Shown here: in pieces, positions 32,960 to 42,659 of the stretch
How positions within the stretch are numbered: the stretch's first letter is position 1
How the letters are laid out: every line of letters begins with the position of its first letter
Origin: Azospirillum melinis
Lineage (GTDB): Bacteria > Pseudomonadota > Alphaproteobacteria > Azospirillales > Azospirillaceae
Length of the DNA: 64,000 nt
Reading direction: 5' to 3'
Assembly: GCF_013340935.1 (NCBI RefSeq)
Contig: NZ_WHOS01000021.1
Location: 47,393-111,392 of the forward strand
Made by a program: the position numbers and the translations under genes
The notes under the pieces: generated by a model
Seen by the model: the letters and a program-made list of their open reading frames with translations, nothing else
Told to the model about the DNA's origin: nothing
Database searches by the model: none

Positions 32960-34156
32960 GTGACCGACACCACCATGAGCCGGCCCAGCGCCGGTTCGAC
33001 GGCCTTTTCCATCCTGGCCGCGATCAGCGCCTGCCACCTGCTCAACGACATGATCCAGTCGCTGCTGCCCGCGGTCTATCCGATCCTGAAGGACGAGTTC
33101 GGCCTCAGCTTCGCCCAGCTCGGTCTGCTGACCTTCGTCTATCAGCTGACCGCATCGCTTCTTCAGCCGCTGGTCGGACTTTTCACCGACCGCAAGCCGA
33201 TGCCCTATTCGCTGGTCTTCGGCATGGGCTCCACCCTGCTCGGCCTTCTAACCCTGGCCTGGGCGCCAAGCTTTCCGGCCCTGCTGGCCGGCGGGATGCT
33301 GCTGGGCTTCGGCTCGTCCGTCTTCCATCCGGAGGCATCGCGCATCGCCCGTCAGGCCTCCGGCGGCGCCCATGGGCTGGCCCAGTCGCTGTTCCAAGTC
33401 GGTGGCAATCTCGGCTCCGCGCTCGGCCCGTTGCTGGCCGCCTTCATCATCCTGCCGCGCGGTCAGGGCAGCCTCAGCTGGTTCGCCTTCGCCGCTCTGG
33501 CCGGCATGGTGGTGATGGTGCGGCTGGGAAGCTGGCAGCGCCGGAACGCCAAGCCGCGCAAGGCCGGTGGCCCCTCCACGGCGCGCCATGCCGATCTGCC
33601 GACGGGGCAGGTCACCCGTGCCGTCGCCATCCTGATCGCGCTGATCGTGTCGAAATACGTCTATCTGGCCAGCATCACCAGCTATTACATCTTCTACCTG
33701 ATCGACCGCTTCGGCCTGTCCACCGGCGACGCGCAGCTCTGCCTGTTCGTCTTCCTGGCTGCCGTCGCAGCGGGTACGGTGATCGGCGGCCCGGTGGGCG
33801 ACCGCATCGGCCGCAAGACGGTGATCTGGGTCTCAATCCTCGGCATCCTGCCCTTCACCCTGGCCCTGCCCTATGTCGGGCTAACGACGACGGTGATTCT
33901 CAGCGCGGTGATCGGGCTGGCCCTGGCTTCGGCCTTCCCGGCCATCGTGGTCTATGCGCAGGAACTGCTGCCCGGCCGGGTCGGCATGGTGTCGGGCCTG
34001 TTCTTCGGGCTGGCCTTCGGCGTCGCCGGCATCGGCGCGGCGGGGCTGGGCGTCGTGGCGGACTGGAAAGGCATCGGCTTCGTCTACACCGCATGCTCCT
34101 TCCTGCCGCTGCTGGGCCTGCTGACAATCTTCCTGCCGAATGTGGAACGCCGGTAA
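32960..34156 (+). CDS. MFS transporter, fosmidomycin-resistance (Fsr)-like
   Basis: A 398-residue major facilitator superfamily exporter with about 12 membrane segments. ACHLLNDMIQSLLPAVYPIL near the N-terminus, GFGSSVFHPEASRIA and LFFGLAFGVAGIGAAGLG are characteristic of the Fsr branch. The GTG at 32960 follows AGAAGAGGG; an ATG 15 bp later is an alternative. The gene is divergent from an AraC regulator. Drug or metabolite export is expected; the substrate is not known. Confidence 0.92.
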   Translation: MTDTTMSRPSAGSTAFSILAAISACHLLNDMIQSLLPAVYPILKDEFGLSFAQLGLLTFVYQLTASLLQPLVGLFTDRKPMPYSLVFGMGSTLLGLLTLAWAPSFPALLAGGMLLGFGSSVFHPEASRIARQASGGAHGLAQSLFQVGGNLGSALGPLLAAFIILPRGQGSLSWFAFAALAGMVVMVRLGSWQRRNAKPRKAGGPSTARHADLPTGQVTRAVAILIALIVSKYVYLASITSYYIFYLIDRFGLSTGDAQLCLFVFLAAVAAGTVIGGPVGDRIGRKTVIWVSILGILPFTLALPYVGLTTTVILSAVIGLALASAFPAIVVYAQELLPGRVGMVSGLFFGLAFGVAGIGAAGLGVVADWKGIGFVYTACSFLPLLGLLTIFLPNVERR

Positions 34157-34184
34157 CCAACACCGGGACGCGGCACCGGGACGA

Positions 34185-34205
34185 GGGGAGCGCAGGCTCC
34201 CCTTT
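34185..34205 (+). terminator. Intrinsic terminator of the MFS gene
   Basis: GGGGAGC, loop GCAG, GCTCCCC, followed by TTT. A compact stem 28 bp after the stop codon, between convergent genes. Confidence 0.7.
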
Positions 34206-34232
34206 GTCCATCCCCTTTTTCCATCTCGGCCC

Positions 34233-35123
34233 TCAGGCGTCTTTCCCCAGCTTGTCCAGCGCCTCCAGCGCATCGGCGGGCAGAACCAGATCCGCCGCCG
34301 CCAGATTCTCCTGCAGATGCCTGACCGACGAGGTTCCCGGGATCGGCAGGATGTTGGGTGCCCGGTTCAGCAGCCAGGCGAGTGCCACCTGCATCGGCGT
34401 CGCCCCGAGCCGGCTGGCGACATCGGACAGCAGGCCGGACTGGATCGGCGAGAAGCCGCCGAGCGGGAAGAAGGGCACATAGGCGATCCCCTTGGCGGCG
34501 AGATCGTCGATCAGCGCATCGTCCGCCCGATGCACCAGATTGTAGTGGTTCTGCACGCAGACGATCTCGCAGACGCGGCGACCTTCCTCGACCTGCCGCG
34601 CCGTGGCGTTGCTGAGCCCGATGTGGCGGATCAGCCCCCGCTGCTGGAGTTCGGCAAGGACGGTGAGTTCCCGCTCGACCGGCCCTTCCGCCGGTGCATG
34701 CCCATGGTCGCCCCACAGCCGCATATTGACGACGTCGAGCACGTCGAGGCCGAGATTGCGCAGATTGTCATGCACCGCCTGCCGCAACTCTTCCGCCGAG
34801 GATGCCTGGAGCCAGGAGGCATCCGCACCGCGCCGGGCGCCGACCTTGGTCACGATCAGCAGATCGTCCGGATAGGGCGCCAGCGCCTCGCGGATCAGCT
34901 GGTTGGTGACATGCGGGCCATAGAAGTCGCTGGTGTCGATATGATTGACACCGGCCTCGATGGCATGGCGCAGCACGGCGATGGCGGCGTCGCGGTCCTT
35001 CGGCGGACCGAAGACACCGGGACCGGCCAACTGCATGGCGCCATAGCCGAGCCGGCGGACGACTTTGCCCCCGAGGGTGAAGCTGCCGGATTTGTCGATT
35101 TTGGTCTGATCAGTGTCGGACAT
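34233..35123 (-). CDS. Aldo/keto reductase
   Basis: A 296-residue NADPH-dependent oxidoreductase with a TIM-barrel fold. The catalytic Asp, Tyr and Lys are seen in NHIDTSDFYG and VTKVGARRG, the His in MRLWGDHG, and the cofactor region near the C-terminus in LPIPGTSSVRHLQENLAAA. It resembles the YdbC/AKR group that reduces pyridoxal and other aldehydes. The start at 35123 has GGAG eight bases upstream; a Met four codons earlier is possible. It is divergent from a LysR gene, with a palindromic site between them. Confidence 0.92.
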   Translation of the reverse strand: MSDTDQTKIDKSGSFTLGGKVVRRLGYGAMQLAGPGVFGPPKDRDAAIAVLRHAIEAGVNHIDTSDFYGPHVTNQLIREALAPYPDDLLIVTKVGARRGADASWLQASSAEELRQAVHDNLRNLGLDVLDVVNMRLWGDHGHAPAEGPVERELTVLAELQQRGLIRHIGLSNATARQVEEGRRVCEIVCVQNHYNLVHRADDALIDDLAAKGIAYVPFFPLGGFSPIQSGLLSDVASRLGATPMQVALAWLLNRAPNILPIPGTSSVRHLQENLAAADLVLPADALEALDKLGKDA

Positions 35124-35166
35124 GATGAACTCCATGATGGCTTCACCAATCTAGCCATCACCCGCC

Positions 35167-35194
35167 TGTCCGATTAGTCTGCACAATCAGGACA
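35167..35194. promoter_or_regulatory. LysR-type site between aldo/keto reductase and lysR
   Basis: TGTCC-GATT, nine bases, AATC-A-GGACA: an inverted repeat with one unpaired base and the T-N11-A core. It lies in the 92-bp divergent gap and is probably bound by the LysR protein encoded at 35216. Confidence 0.5.
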
Positions 35195-35215
35195 ACCCGT
35201 GCGGATTTCCGAACA

Positions 35216-36121
35216 ATGCAGCATGAGCTGGGGGACCTGAACGCCTTCGTCGCGGTGGCCCGCGCCCGTGGTTTCCGCGAAGCGGCGAAGGCCGGCAAGG
35301 TCAGCGCCTCGTCCCTCAGCGAAGCCGTGCGGCGGCTGGAAGGACAGCTCGGCGTCAGGCTGTTCAACCGGACCACCCGCAGCGTGGTCCCGACGGAGGC
35401 CGGCGAACGCCTGCTGGCCCGGCTGGAGCCCGCCCTGCGCGAGGTCGATGCAGCCCTCGACGTTGTGAACGGCTTCCGCGACCGGGTGGCGGGCACCCTC
35501 AGGCTCAATGTGCCGGTCAGCGCGGCACGGCTGGTCCTGCCGTCGATCCTGCCGGCCTTCCATGCCGCCTATCCCGAGATCCGGGTGGAGGTGATGGGAG
35601 AGGACAGCTTCGTCGACGTCCTTGCCGCCGGATGCGACGCCGGCATCCGCTATGACGACCGGCTGGAGCAGGACATGATCGCTGTTCCCATCGGTCCCCG
35701 CCGGCAGCGCTTCGCGACCGCGGCCTCCCCCGCCTATCTCGACGCCCGGGGGCGGCCGGAGCATCCACGCGACCTGATGGCCCACAGCTGCATACGCGGA
35801 CGCTTTGCCAGCGGTGCGATGCCGCTCTGGGAATTCGAGCGCGACGGCGAAGCGATCCGCCTCGACCCGACCGGACCGCTGGTCGTGGGGCCCGGCGGCA
35901 TCATGGACCTCGCCATCGATGCGGCCGTCGCGGGCGTCGGGGTCTTTCAACTGTTCGAGCAGTGGCTGCGCCCGCATCTGGACAGCGGCGCGCTTGAACC
36001 CGTCCTGGAATCCTGGTGGCCGTCCTTTTCCGGCCCATTCCTCTATTACCCCGGCCGGCGCCTGGTGCCGGCCCCGCTTCGGGCCTTTCTGGATTTCATC
36101 AGGACCGATCCCATCGCCTGA
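35216..36121 (+). CDS. LysR-family transcriptional regulator
   Basis: A 301-residue LysR regulator: DNA-binding domain residues 1-62 (LGDLNAFVAVARARGFREAA, VSASSLSEAVRRLE), effector domain 90-295. It belongs to the same broad group as the regulator at 5827 (VRLFNRTTRSV, EQDMIAVPIG). It is divergent from the aldo/keto reductase gene, its likely target. The ribosome site is weak, which is common for autoregulated LysR genes. Confidence 0.94.
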   Translation: MQHELGDLNAFVAVARARGFREAAKAGKVSASSLSEAVRRLEGQLGVRLFNRTTRSVVPTEAGERLLARLEPALREVDAALDVVNGFRDRVAGTLRLNVPVSAARLVLPSILPAFHAAYPEIRVEVMGEDSFVDVLAAGCDAGIRYDDRLEQDMIAVPIGPRRQRFATAASPAYLDARGRPEHPRDLMAHSCIRGRFASGAMPLWEFERDGEAIRLDPTGPLVVGPGGIMDLAIDAAVAGVGVFQLFEQWLRPHLDSGALEPVLESWWPSFSGPFLYYPGRRLVPAPLRAFLDFIRTDPIA

Positions 36122-36128
36122 CAAGCCG

Positions 36129-37766
36129 TCACTCCGCCAGCATGGCCGCCAGCTGCTCGGCGATCTGGTTCGGCGAGAAGGGCTTGCGCAGCAGGCGCAC
36201 GGCCTCGCCCAGATCAGGCGTATCGGCATAGCCGGTGACGATCAGCGCCGGCAATCCGGGACGCAGGGTTCGCACGGTGCGCACCACCTCGGCCCCGTTC
36301 ATGCCGGGCATGGCAAAGTCGGTGACCAGGGCATCGATCTCCGCACCGTCCTGCAACAGGGCCAGGGCAGTTTCCCCGCTATCCGCCTCGATGACCTGAT
36401 GGCCCTGGCTTTCCAGAAGCGCCATCGTCCCCATCCGCACGATGGCATCGTCCTCCACCAGCAGAACGGTGCGGCCTTCGCCGCGCTCGACGTCGGCAGT
36501 CAACCGTGCCGGCGGGCCGGTGACGGCCGCCACGCTTGGCAGGTAGAGAGTGATCGCGGTTCCGCCGCCGAGGCTGCTGTCGATGTGGACGCCCCCGCCG
36601 GACTGGGTCGCCATGCCCTGGACCATCGACAGCCCCAGCCCCGACCCCTTGTCGAGCGGCTTGGTGGTGAAGAAGGGCTCGAAGACATGCGGCAAAACCG
36701 CCGGGTCGATGCCGGTGCCGGTATCCGCCACCCGGATCGCCACATAGGTCCCGGGCCGCAACTCCGCCGGCCCGGTCACGGAGCGGCCCGTTTCTCCGCC
36801 GCCGATTTGGGCAACGGAGGCGGTCAGGGACAACCGCCCGCCGCCCGGCATGGCATCGCGGGCATTGATCGCAAGATTAAGGATGGCGGATTCGAGCTGC
36901 GCCCGGTCGATCAGCGCCGCCGGAAGTCCGGGCGGCACCTGGATCGTGACGCTGATCTGGCCGCCAAGGGAGCGTTCCAGAAGGGAACTCATCCCGGTGA
37001 GCAGCTCTCCCAGGTCTGTCGGCTCCGGCATCAACGTCTGGCGCCGTGCGAAGGACAGCAGCGACTGGGTCAGCCGCGCACCACGCTCGATGGAGCGGTT
37101 GGCCGCTTCGAACAGCTCGCGCGGGGTGCCGTCGGGCACGGTGGGGGCCAGGACGGCAAGGCAGCTGACGATGCCCTGGAGCAGATTGTTGAAGTCATGC
37201 GCCACGCCGCCGGTCAGCTGCCCCAGCGCCTCCATCTTCTGCGCCTGATGCAGTTGCTCCTCTGCCCGCCGGCGGTCGGCCATTTCGGCTTGCAGGGCCT
37301 GCGTCCGCTCGGCGACACGCTCTTCCAACCGGCTGGACGCCTGGGTGATCTCCTGAAGATGGCTGCGGGTCCGGTACTGGCGTTCCCGGCTGCGCAGCGC
37401 CGCCTGCGCCGCGCTTTGCAGCGCCTCGCGATGCAGCGGCCGGTCCAGCAACGTGACGTTGCCGAGCAACTGGAAGAACGCCTGCCTGCCCCGTCCGGCC
37501 TGCCGGCTGCGCCGCGACGTCAGGATCACGATGGGCAGGTCCGACCAGCGCGGCTGCGCCTCCAGCCAAGCGGTCAGCGGTTCGATGTCGGTCAGCACCC
37601 CTTCGGAGAGGACCAGCGCCCCGACATCGTCGCCAAGGCCGCGGCAAAGCTCCGGCAAATCGGCACAGGGCTGCGTCGCCAGACCGATTTCCGCCAGGAC
37701 AGAGCCGATCACCTCGGCATCCCGCCCTTCAGGGGCCAGGACAAGGATGGACCCGTGCATCGGCAT
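36129..37766 (-). CDS. Hybrid sensor histidine kinase with degenerate N-terminal receiver
   Basis: A 545-residue cytoplasmic kinase with no membrane segment. An N-terminal receiver-like domain (residues 5-125) has VLAPEG where an acidic pocket is expected, so it is probably not phosphorylated. A coiled coil (125-165) leads to the HisKA box GGVAHDFNNLLQGI, then HATPase motifs (NLAINARDAMPGGG, VADTGTGID, GSGLGLSM) and a C-terminal receiver with phospho-Asp in VTDFAMPGMNG. It follows the KaiC-like gene by 3 bp, so the two are co-translated. It may relay KaiC state, as SasA-like kinases do, but that is inference. Confidence 0.92.
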   Translation of the reverse strand: MPMHGSILVLAPEGRDAEVIGSVLAEIGLATQPCADLPELCRGLGDDVGALVLSEGVLTDIEPLTAWLEAQPRWSDLPIVILTSRRSRQAGRGRQAFFQLLGNVTLLDRPLHREALQSAAQAALRSRERQYRTRSHLQEITQASSRLEERVAERTQALQAEMADRRRAEEQLHQAQKMEALGQLTGGVAHDFNNLLQGIVSCLAVLAPTVPDGTPRELFEAANRSIERGARLTQSLLSFARRQTLMPEPTDLGELLTGMSSLLERSLGGQISVTIQVPPGLPAALIDRAQLESAILNLAINARDAMPGGGRLSLTASVAQIGGGETGRSVTGPAELRPGTYVAIRVADTGTGIDPAVLPHVFEPFFTTKPLDKGSGLGLSMVQGMATQSGGGVHIDSSLGGGTAITLYLPSVAAVTGPPARLTADVERGEGRTVLLVEDDAIVRMGTMALLESQGHQVIEADSGETALALLQDGAEIDALVTDFAMPGMNGAEVVRTVRTLRPGLPALIVTGYADTPDLGEAVRLLRKPFSPNQIAEQLAAMLAE

Positions 37767-37769
37767 CGA

Positions 37770-39284
37770 TCACCCGGCTTCGCCCTGACCACTGAGGAGA
37801 GTCTCCACCGAGCCGTCATATTCCGGCACGCCCGTCAGCACGCCACGGAAGTCCATCAGCTGCGGCCCGACCTGCATCCCGTCCGGGAACAGCCGGAACT
37901 CGCGGATCGACAGTTCATGGACGCCGGTGCGCTTCTTCACCACCGAAATTGCCTTGCGCACCTCGCCCCCGGCCTCGAAGAAGCGCAGCAGGACAACGGT
38001 GTCGCTCATAAAGGACAAATCGATGGGATTCTGCACGTCGCCGATGATGCCCTGCTGCGCCAGGATCAGGATGGTCACCACGCCCTTGTTGTTCAGGTAA
38101 GTCAGCAACTCGTGCATCTGGAGCGAGAGCGCCTTCTCTTCCGGCATGGTGCTGAGATAGGAGTTCAGGCTGTCGATCACCACGATGCCGGCGTTGCGGT
38201 CCTCGACTTCGCGACGCACCTGCCAGACGAACTGGCCGGGCGACAGGCGCGAGGGATTGGCGCGGTGCCAGCCGACACGGCTCTTTTCCACCGCCTCTTG
38301 GATGTCGATGCCGAGTGCGATGCTGCGCAGCTGCAGCGTCTTGAAAGTCTCGTCGAAGGAAAAATACGCCGCATGCTCGCCGCGCTTGACCGCGGCGGTG
38401 ACGTATTGGAGCGCAATCGAGGATTTGCCGACCCCCGATGGCCCCACCAGCATCGTCGTGGTGCCGTGCGTCAGTCCACCGCCCATCAATTCGTCCAGGG
38501 TCGGCAGGCCGCTTTCCATGGTGGTCTGCTCGAAATCGCTTTTGTGCTCTTCGGCGATCAGGCTGGGAAAGACCAGGACATTGGACTTCGTAATTGCGAA
38601 GTCATGCCAGCCGCTCTGGTATTCCGCCGCCCGCATCTTGGCGATGCGCAGCCGCCGCCGCGCAGCACCATAGGTGCGCTCGATCTGCTCCAGCACGATC
38701 ACGCTGTGAGCCAGGCTGTGCAGATCGCTCGCTCCATCCTGATGGGTCAGGTCGTCGAGGATCAGGGTGGTGCAGCGGCGCCCTTGCAGGAACTGCTTCA
38801 AAGCCAGGATCTGACGGCGGTAGCCGAGCTGGTCCTGGGCGAGCAGCCGCAGTTCCGACACCGTGTCGATCACCAGCACTTCGGGATTTTCACGCTCGAT
38901 CCGGTCGATGATCAGACGCACGGTCTCGCCAAGCTCGACCTCCGAGGGGTAGAGCACGCTCTGCTGGCGATCCAGTTGGGCTTCGATGGGCACGATGTCG
39001 AAGACCGCAAAGCCGTCGAGCGACCAGCCATGGCTGGCGGCGGTCGCTTCCAGCTCCTTGGCGCTCTCCGACAGGGTGATGTACAGCCCCTTCTTGCCGT
39101 CGTCGCGCGTCTGGATCAGAAGCTGCAGGGCAATGGTGGTCTTGCCTGTGCCGGGTGCGCCCTCCAGAAGATGTATTCGACCGCGCGGCAGCCCGCCGCG
39201 CAAAACCAAATCGAATTCGGGGATTCCGGTCTGCACTTTCTCGATCGGGAGGGGCTTGGGCACCAAAGGCTCCTTAAGGTCCAT
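37770..39284 (-). CDS. kaiC: Two-domain KaiC-like ATPase
   Basis: A 504-residue RecA-like protein with duplicated KaiC domains. CI has Walker A GAPGTGKTT near residue 42 and CII has GPSGVGKSS near 280; Walker B-like segments are EVLVIDTVSEL and AGIVVIDSLNSYL, and each domain carries EE/DE catalytic acids (LSESAKELE, SFDETFKTL). The length is near that of cyanobacterial KaiC (519). Outside cyanobacteria such proteins take part in timing or stress signalling without a proven clock. No kaiA or kaiB is present. The gene sits between two hybrid histidine kinases. The start is unsettled: ATG at 39284 or a TTG at 39359 that overlaps the previous stop. Confidence 0.92.
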   Translation of the reverse strand: MDLKEPLVPKPLPIEKVQTGIPEFDLVLRGGLPRGRIHLLEGAPGTGKTTIALQLLIQTRDDGKKGLYITLSESAKELEATAASHGWSLDGFAVFDIVPIEAQLDRQQSVLYPSEVELGETVRLIIDRIERENPEVLVIDTVSELRLLAQDQLGYRRQILALKQFLQGRRCTTLILDDLTHQDGASDLHSLAHSVIVLEQIERTYGAARRRLRIAKMRAAEYQSGWHDFAITKSNVLVFPSLIAEEHKSDFEQTTMESGLPTLDELMGGGLTHGTTTMLVGPSGVGKSSIALQYVTAAVKRGEHAAYFSFDETFKTLQLRSIALGIDIQEAVEKSRVGWHRANPSRLSPGQFVWQVRREVEDRNAGIVVIDSLNSYLSTMPEEKALSLQMHELLTYLNNKGVVTILILAQQGIIGDVQNPIDLSFMSDTVVLLRFFEAGGEVRKAISVVKKRTGVHELSIREFRLFPDGMQVGPQLMDFRGVLTGVPEYDGSVETLLSGQGEAG

Positions 39285-39355
39285 GTCATCAGACAAACAC
39301 GGTGCAGCGGAAATGTTCCGCCGGAGCTTGGGCGCGGCCTGAAAATTGGTGTGGA

Positions 39356-41989
39356 TCAAAGGGTCGCCGAGGGCGGCTCGGCGGTATCGGCGACCGGGAT
39401 GCGGGCCTCCCCTTCCGCCATCGCCAGACGGCGGCCGAGCGCCGCGGCGAGGCTTCGGGGGGTGACCGGCTTGTGCAACAGGTCGAAGCCATGGGTGAGC
39501 GCATCGTTCTGCGGCTCCGTGCCGATCTCCCCGGTGACGATCAGGCCGGGGATGTCCGCATCGTGCATGTCCCAGATGCGGAGGATCGCCTCCGTTCCGA
39601 TGCGCTTGCCCCGCAGGCGGTAATCGACGACGAGGATGTCCGGCCGGCGGCCGTCCAGCGTCAGGCGCTCCACCGCCAAGTCGGTCGAATCCGCGGTGAT
39701 CACGTCGAATTTCCAGGCGCGCAGCAGGCTTTCCATCCCGGCGAGCACGATGGGGTCGTCGTCCACCACCACCGCCAGCCGCCGCCCCTCCCGCTCGGGC
39801 GGTGCCGGCGCCATTTCCACAGGGGTCGTCTCCACGGATGACGGGGCGGGGCGGTGGACCTCCGCCGCCAGCGGCACCGCGATGCTGAACAGCGAGCCCT
39901 GGCCCGGATGCGAGCGTACGGTGACGGGATGGTCCAGCAGGTCGGACAGGCGGCGGACGATGGCAAGCCCAAGGCCGAGGCCCTGGTTACGGTCGCGCTC
40001 GGGATTGTCGACCTGATAGAGTTCCTCGAACACCCGGTCGATCTGGTCGGCCGGGATGCCGCGGCCGGTGTCGTGGACACCGATCAGCAGACGGTCGGCC
40101 GCCACGCTGCAGTCTACCGAAATCCCGCCGCTGTCGGTGTAGCGGATCGCGTTCTCCACCAGATTGCGCAGCATGCGGCCGAGCAGGACCCGGTCGCTGC
40201 GGATCACGGCATGGCAGGGCTGCACGCGCCAGTCCAGTCCCTTTTCATGCGCGACGGGGGCATAGGCGTCGTCCAGGCTCCTCAGCAGGTCCGAGATGCG
40301 GAACTCCTCGAACTGCGGCGCCACGATGCCGGCGTCGAGGCGGGAGATGTCGAGCAGACCGTCCAGCAGACCTTTGAGGATCTCCAGCCCGTGCTGGAGC
40401 CGCCCGAGTGCATCGAGACCGGGGCCCTCGCCCAGATGCGGGCGGAGCACCTCGGCGAACAGCAGGATCGACTGCATCGGCTGGCGCAGATCATGGCTGG
40501 CGGCGGCGAGGAAGCGGCTTTTGGACCGCCCGGCCTCTTCCGCCGTATCGCGGGCGCGATGGATGTCGTGGATATCGACGGCCCCGCCGAACCACGCGAC
40601 GATCCGTCCGCCATGGTGGATCGGGTGAGTCCGGCTGAGATGCCATCTGTAGGCTCCGTCGGCCCGGCGCAGGCGCAGTTCATACGAATGCGCCGCACCG
40701 GCGGGGATGGCCGCTCTCCGGACCGCCTGAATGCGCTCGACGTCCTCCGGATGCAGATCTCCCATCCGGTTCTCTTCGTTCGTCATGCGGCCGGTGTAGG
40801 CCCGGAACGCCGCATTGACGTATTCCAACGTGCCGTCGGGCCGGTTCACCCACATCATGTGCGGGGCGTTCTCCACCAGCGCGCGCGACCGCTCCTCGCT
40901 GGCCCGCAGCGCGGTGGACGCTTCCTCATTGGCCCGCATCTGCCGGTCGAGATCCTCGACCAGCCCATCGAAGGCCAGCCCCAGCCGGCTCATCTCCGGG
41001 CCATCCACTGCTCCCACACGGGCCGTGCGGTCGCCGGCACGCCAGCGCTCGGTCGCCGAGATCAACGCCGCGACCGGCCGATAGAGGTGCCACCTGGCGA
41101 TCAGGAACGCCGCCAGCAGGCCAAGCAGCAGCGTGGCGGCGATCCAAACCAGCGACCGCGTCAGCGCGGCATCGATGCCGCTCATCGCCGCGTCATGGTC
41201 GATGCCGACCGCAACGAAGATGTGCCGGACCCCGGCCGACAGCGGAACATAGGCGAACACCCGCTCCACCCCGTCGATCCCCATCAGCTGGGCGGTCCCG
41301 ACCGCATCGGCATCGAGCAGAGGCCGGAAGCGCGGCGGGAGCGCAGTGCCGACGGCCCCCGGTCTCGCAGGGGCATGGGCCAGGACGATGCCGTTGCCGT
41401 CGGCGATCATCAGCGCGGCATTGTCGGGAAGCGGATGTTCCGAGAGGTAGCGTTCGAGCCAGCCGAGATCGATCAGCGCCGTGACCACGCCGATGGTCCG
41501 CCCGTCGCCGCCGGTGCGGCGGATCGGCAGGCCGAACGGCATCGCCGGCTTGTCGTCGTGCCGCTGCCGGATGAACTCGCCGACGGTGAAGCCGCCGCTT
41601 TCCAGGGCGGAGCGCACATGCATCCGGTCGGCGATGGTCCGCCCGCGCAGAAGCGGGTTGGTGGAACAGAGAATGACCCCGTCCTCGGCCGTCAGGTTGA
41701 CCGTCAGGTAATCCGGGATCCGCGTGGCGGTGCGCGTCAGCAGCGCCTGACATCCCGTCGCGTCGAGGGTCTGCGCCGACGTGGTTTCCGACAGCAGTTC
41801 CAGCATCTGCCGCACGCCTTCGACCAGCCGCTGCTGCTCCCCGCCCAGCAAGCTGAGAAGCTGCTGCGCATGCTCGTGGATCTCATCGGAGCGCTGGCGG
41901 CGCAGGTCGATCTGGTTCCAGACCTCCAGCGCGCAGATTGGCACCAGGGCCAGCGTCACGAGCAGCAACAGCCGGGTCAGGAAGCTCAT
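39356..41989 (-). CDS. Membrane-bound hybrid histidine kinase with Cache sensor
   Basis: An 877-residue inner-membrane sensor. A first membrane helix (LTRLLLLVTLALVPICALEVW), a periplasmic dCache-type domain (about 35-285), a second helix (LVWIAATLLLGLLAAFLIA), a HAMP (about 300-360) and a PAS domain (about 375-490) precede the HisKA box AAASHDLRQPMQSI. The HATPase (NLVENAIRYTDSGG, VHDTGRGIP, GLGLGLAIV) and a receiver with DILVVDYRLRG complete it. GGAAGAGG precedes the ATG at 41989. It is upstream of kaiC on the same strand. The single-domain receiver at 42128 is a likely partner. Confidence 0.93.
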   Translation of the reverse strand: MSFLTRLLLLVTLALVPICALEVWNQIDLRRQRSDEIHEHAQQLLSLLGGEQQRLVEGVRQMLELLSETTSAQTLDATGCQALLTRTATRIPDYLTVNLTAEDGVILCSTNPLLRGRTIADRMHVRSALESGGFTVGEFIRQRHDDKPAMPFGLPIRRTGGDGRTIGVVTALIDLGWLERYLSEHPLPDNAALMIADGNGIVLAHAPARPGAVGTALPPRFRPLLDADAVGTAQLMGIDGVERVFAYVPLSAGVRHIFVAVGIDHDAAMSGIDAALTRSLVWIAATLLLGLLAAFLIARWHLYRPVAALISATERWRAGDRTARVGAVDGPEMSRLGLAFDGLVEDLDRQMRANEEASTALRASEERSRALVENAPHMMWVNRPDGTLEYVNAAFRAYTGRMTNEENRMGDLHPEDVERIQAVRRAAIPAGAAHSYELRLRRADGAYRWHLSRTHPIHHGGRIVAWFGGAVDIHDIHRARDTAEEAGRSKSRFLAAASHDLRQPMQSILLFAEVLRPHLGEGPGLDALGRLQHGLEILKGLLDGLLDISRLDAGIVAPQFEEFRISDLLRSLDDAYAPVAHEKGLDWRVQPCHAVIRSDRVLLGRMLRNLVENAIRYTDSGGISVDCSVAADRLLIGVHDTGRGIPADQIDRVFEELYQVDNPERDRNQGLGLGLAIVRRLSDLLDHPVTVRSHPGQGSLFSIAVPLAAEVHRPAPSSVETTPVEMAPAPPEREGRRLAVVVDDDPIVLAGMESLLRAWKFDVITADSTDLAVERLTLDGRRPDILVVDYRLRGKRIGTEAILRIWDMHDADIPGLIVTGEIGTEPQNDALTHGFDLLHKPVTPRSLAAALGRRLAMAEGEARIPVADTAEPPSATL

Positions 41990-42127
41990 GGCGCCCTCTT
42001 CCCGATCCCGGCCCACGTCCTGAGCCCGACCACAATTCTGTGGGATGCGACCGCCATGCCCCGTCTCCCGAACGGCCCTGTTGCATACATAACCGTTCGG
42101 GAGGCCGATTGCTGCCGCTCTCTGGCG

Positions 42128-42502
42128 TTACCCTGCGGCGATGGCGCGGTTCAGGGAGGCGATCAGGACATGGGCGTCGACCGGCTTGCCCAGCACGTCG
42201 CAGGCACCGCCGCCCAGCGCGCGCAGCCGTGTGGTCTCGTCGGCGTAGGAGGTCATGAACAGGATCGGCGGATGTCCGCCGCCCTCGGTATTGAGCCGGT
42301 CCTGCAACTCCAGCCCGGACAGGCCGGGCATGCGCACGTCCAGGATGATGCAGGCGATCCCGGTCCGGTCGGCCAGCGCCAGGAAATCCTCGGCGGAGAC
42401 GAAGGGCCGGCAGCGGAAGCCGACCGACCGCAGCAGGTCGTCCAGCGCCTCGCGGATCGCCTCGTCGTCATCGACCACCGCTATCAGGGGTGCGTTGGAC
42501 AC
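42128..42502 (-). CDS. Single-domain response regulator
   Basis: A 124-residue CheY/FixJ-type receiver with no output domain. The acidic pocket VVDDDEAIR, phospho-Asp in IILDVRMPGLSG, Thr in FMTSYAD and Lys in VLGKPVDA are all present. The GTG at 42502 gives the usual receiver length; the frame is open to 42565. It lies upstream of the membrane hybrid kinase on the same strand and probably shuttles phosphate within this kinase/KaiC cluster. Confidence 0.9.
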   Translation of the reverse strand: MSNAPLIAVVDDDEAIREALDDLLRSVGFRCRPFVSAEDFLALADRTGIACIILDVRMPGLSGLELQDRLNTEGGGHPPILFMTSYADETTRLRALGGGACDVLGKPVDAHVLIASLNRAIAAG

Positions 42503-42659
42503 GTCGTGATGCCTTGACCGGATCGGGGATCGAATGGGAGCGCCAGTCACTGGCGTTACACGCATCCTATCCGGATGGGGCGGGTGGCAGATACCACACC
42601 TAGGTCTAGAAGCGGACGGTGGGGCCGGCCGCAGGACAGAGGCGCGCGAACCGTAGCCG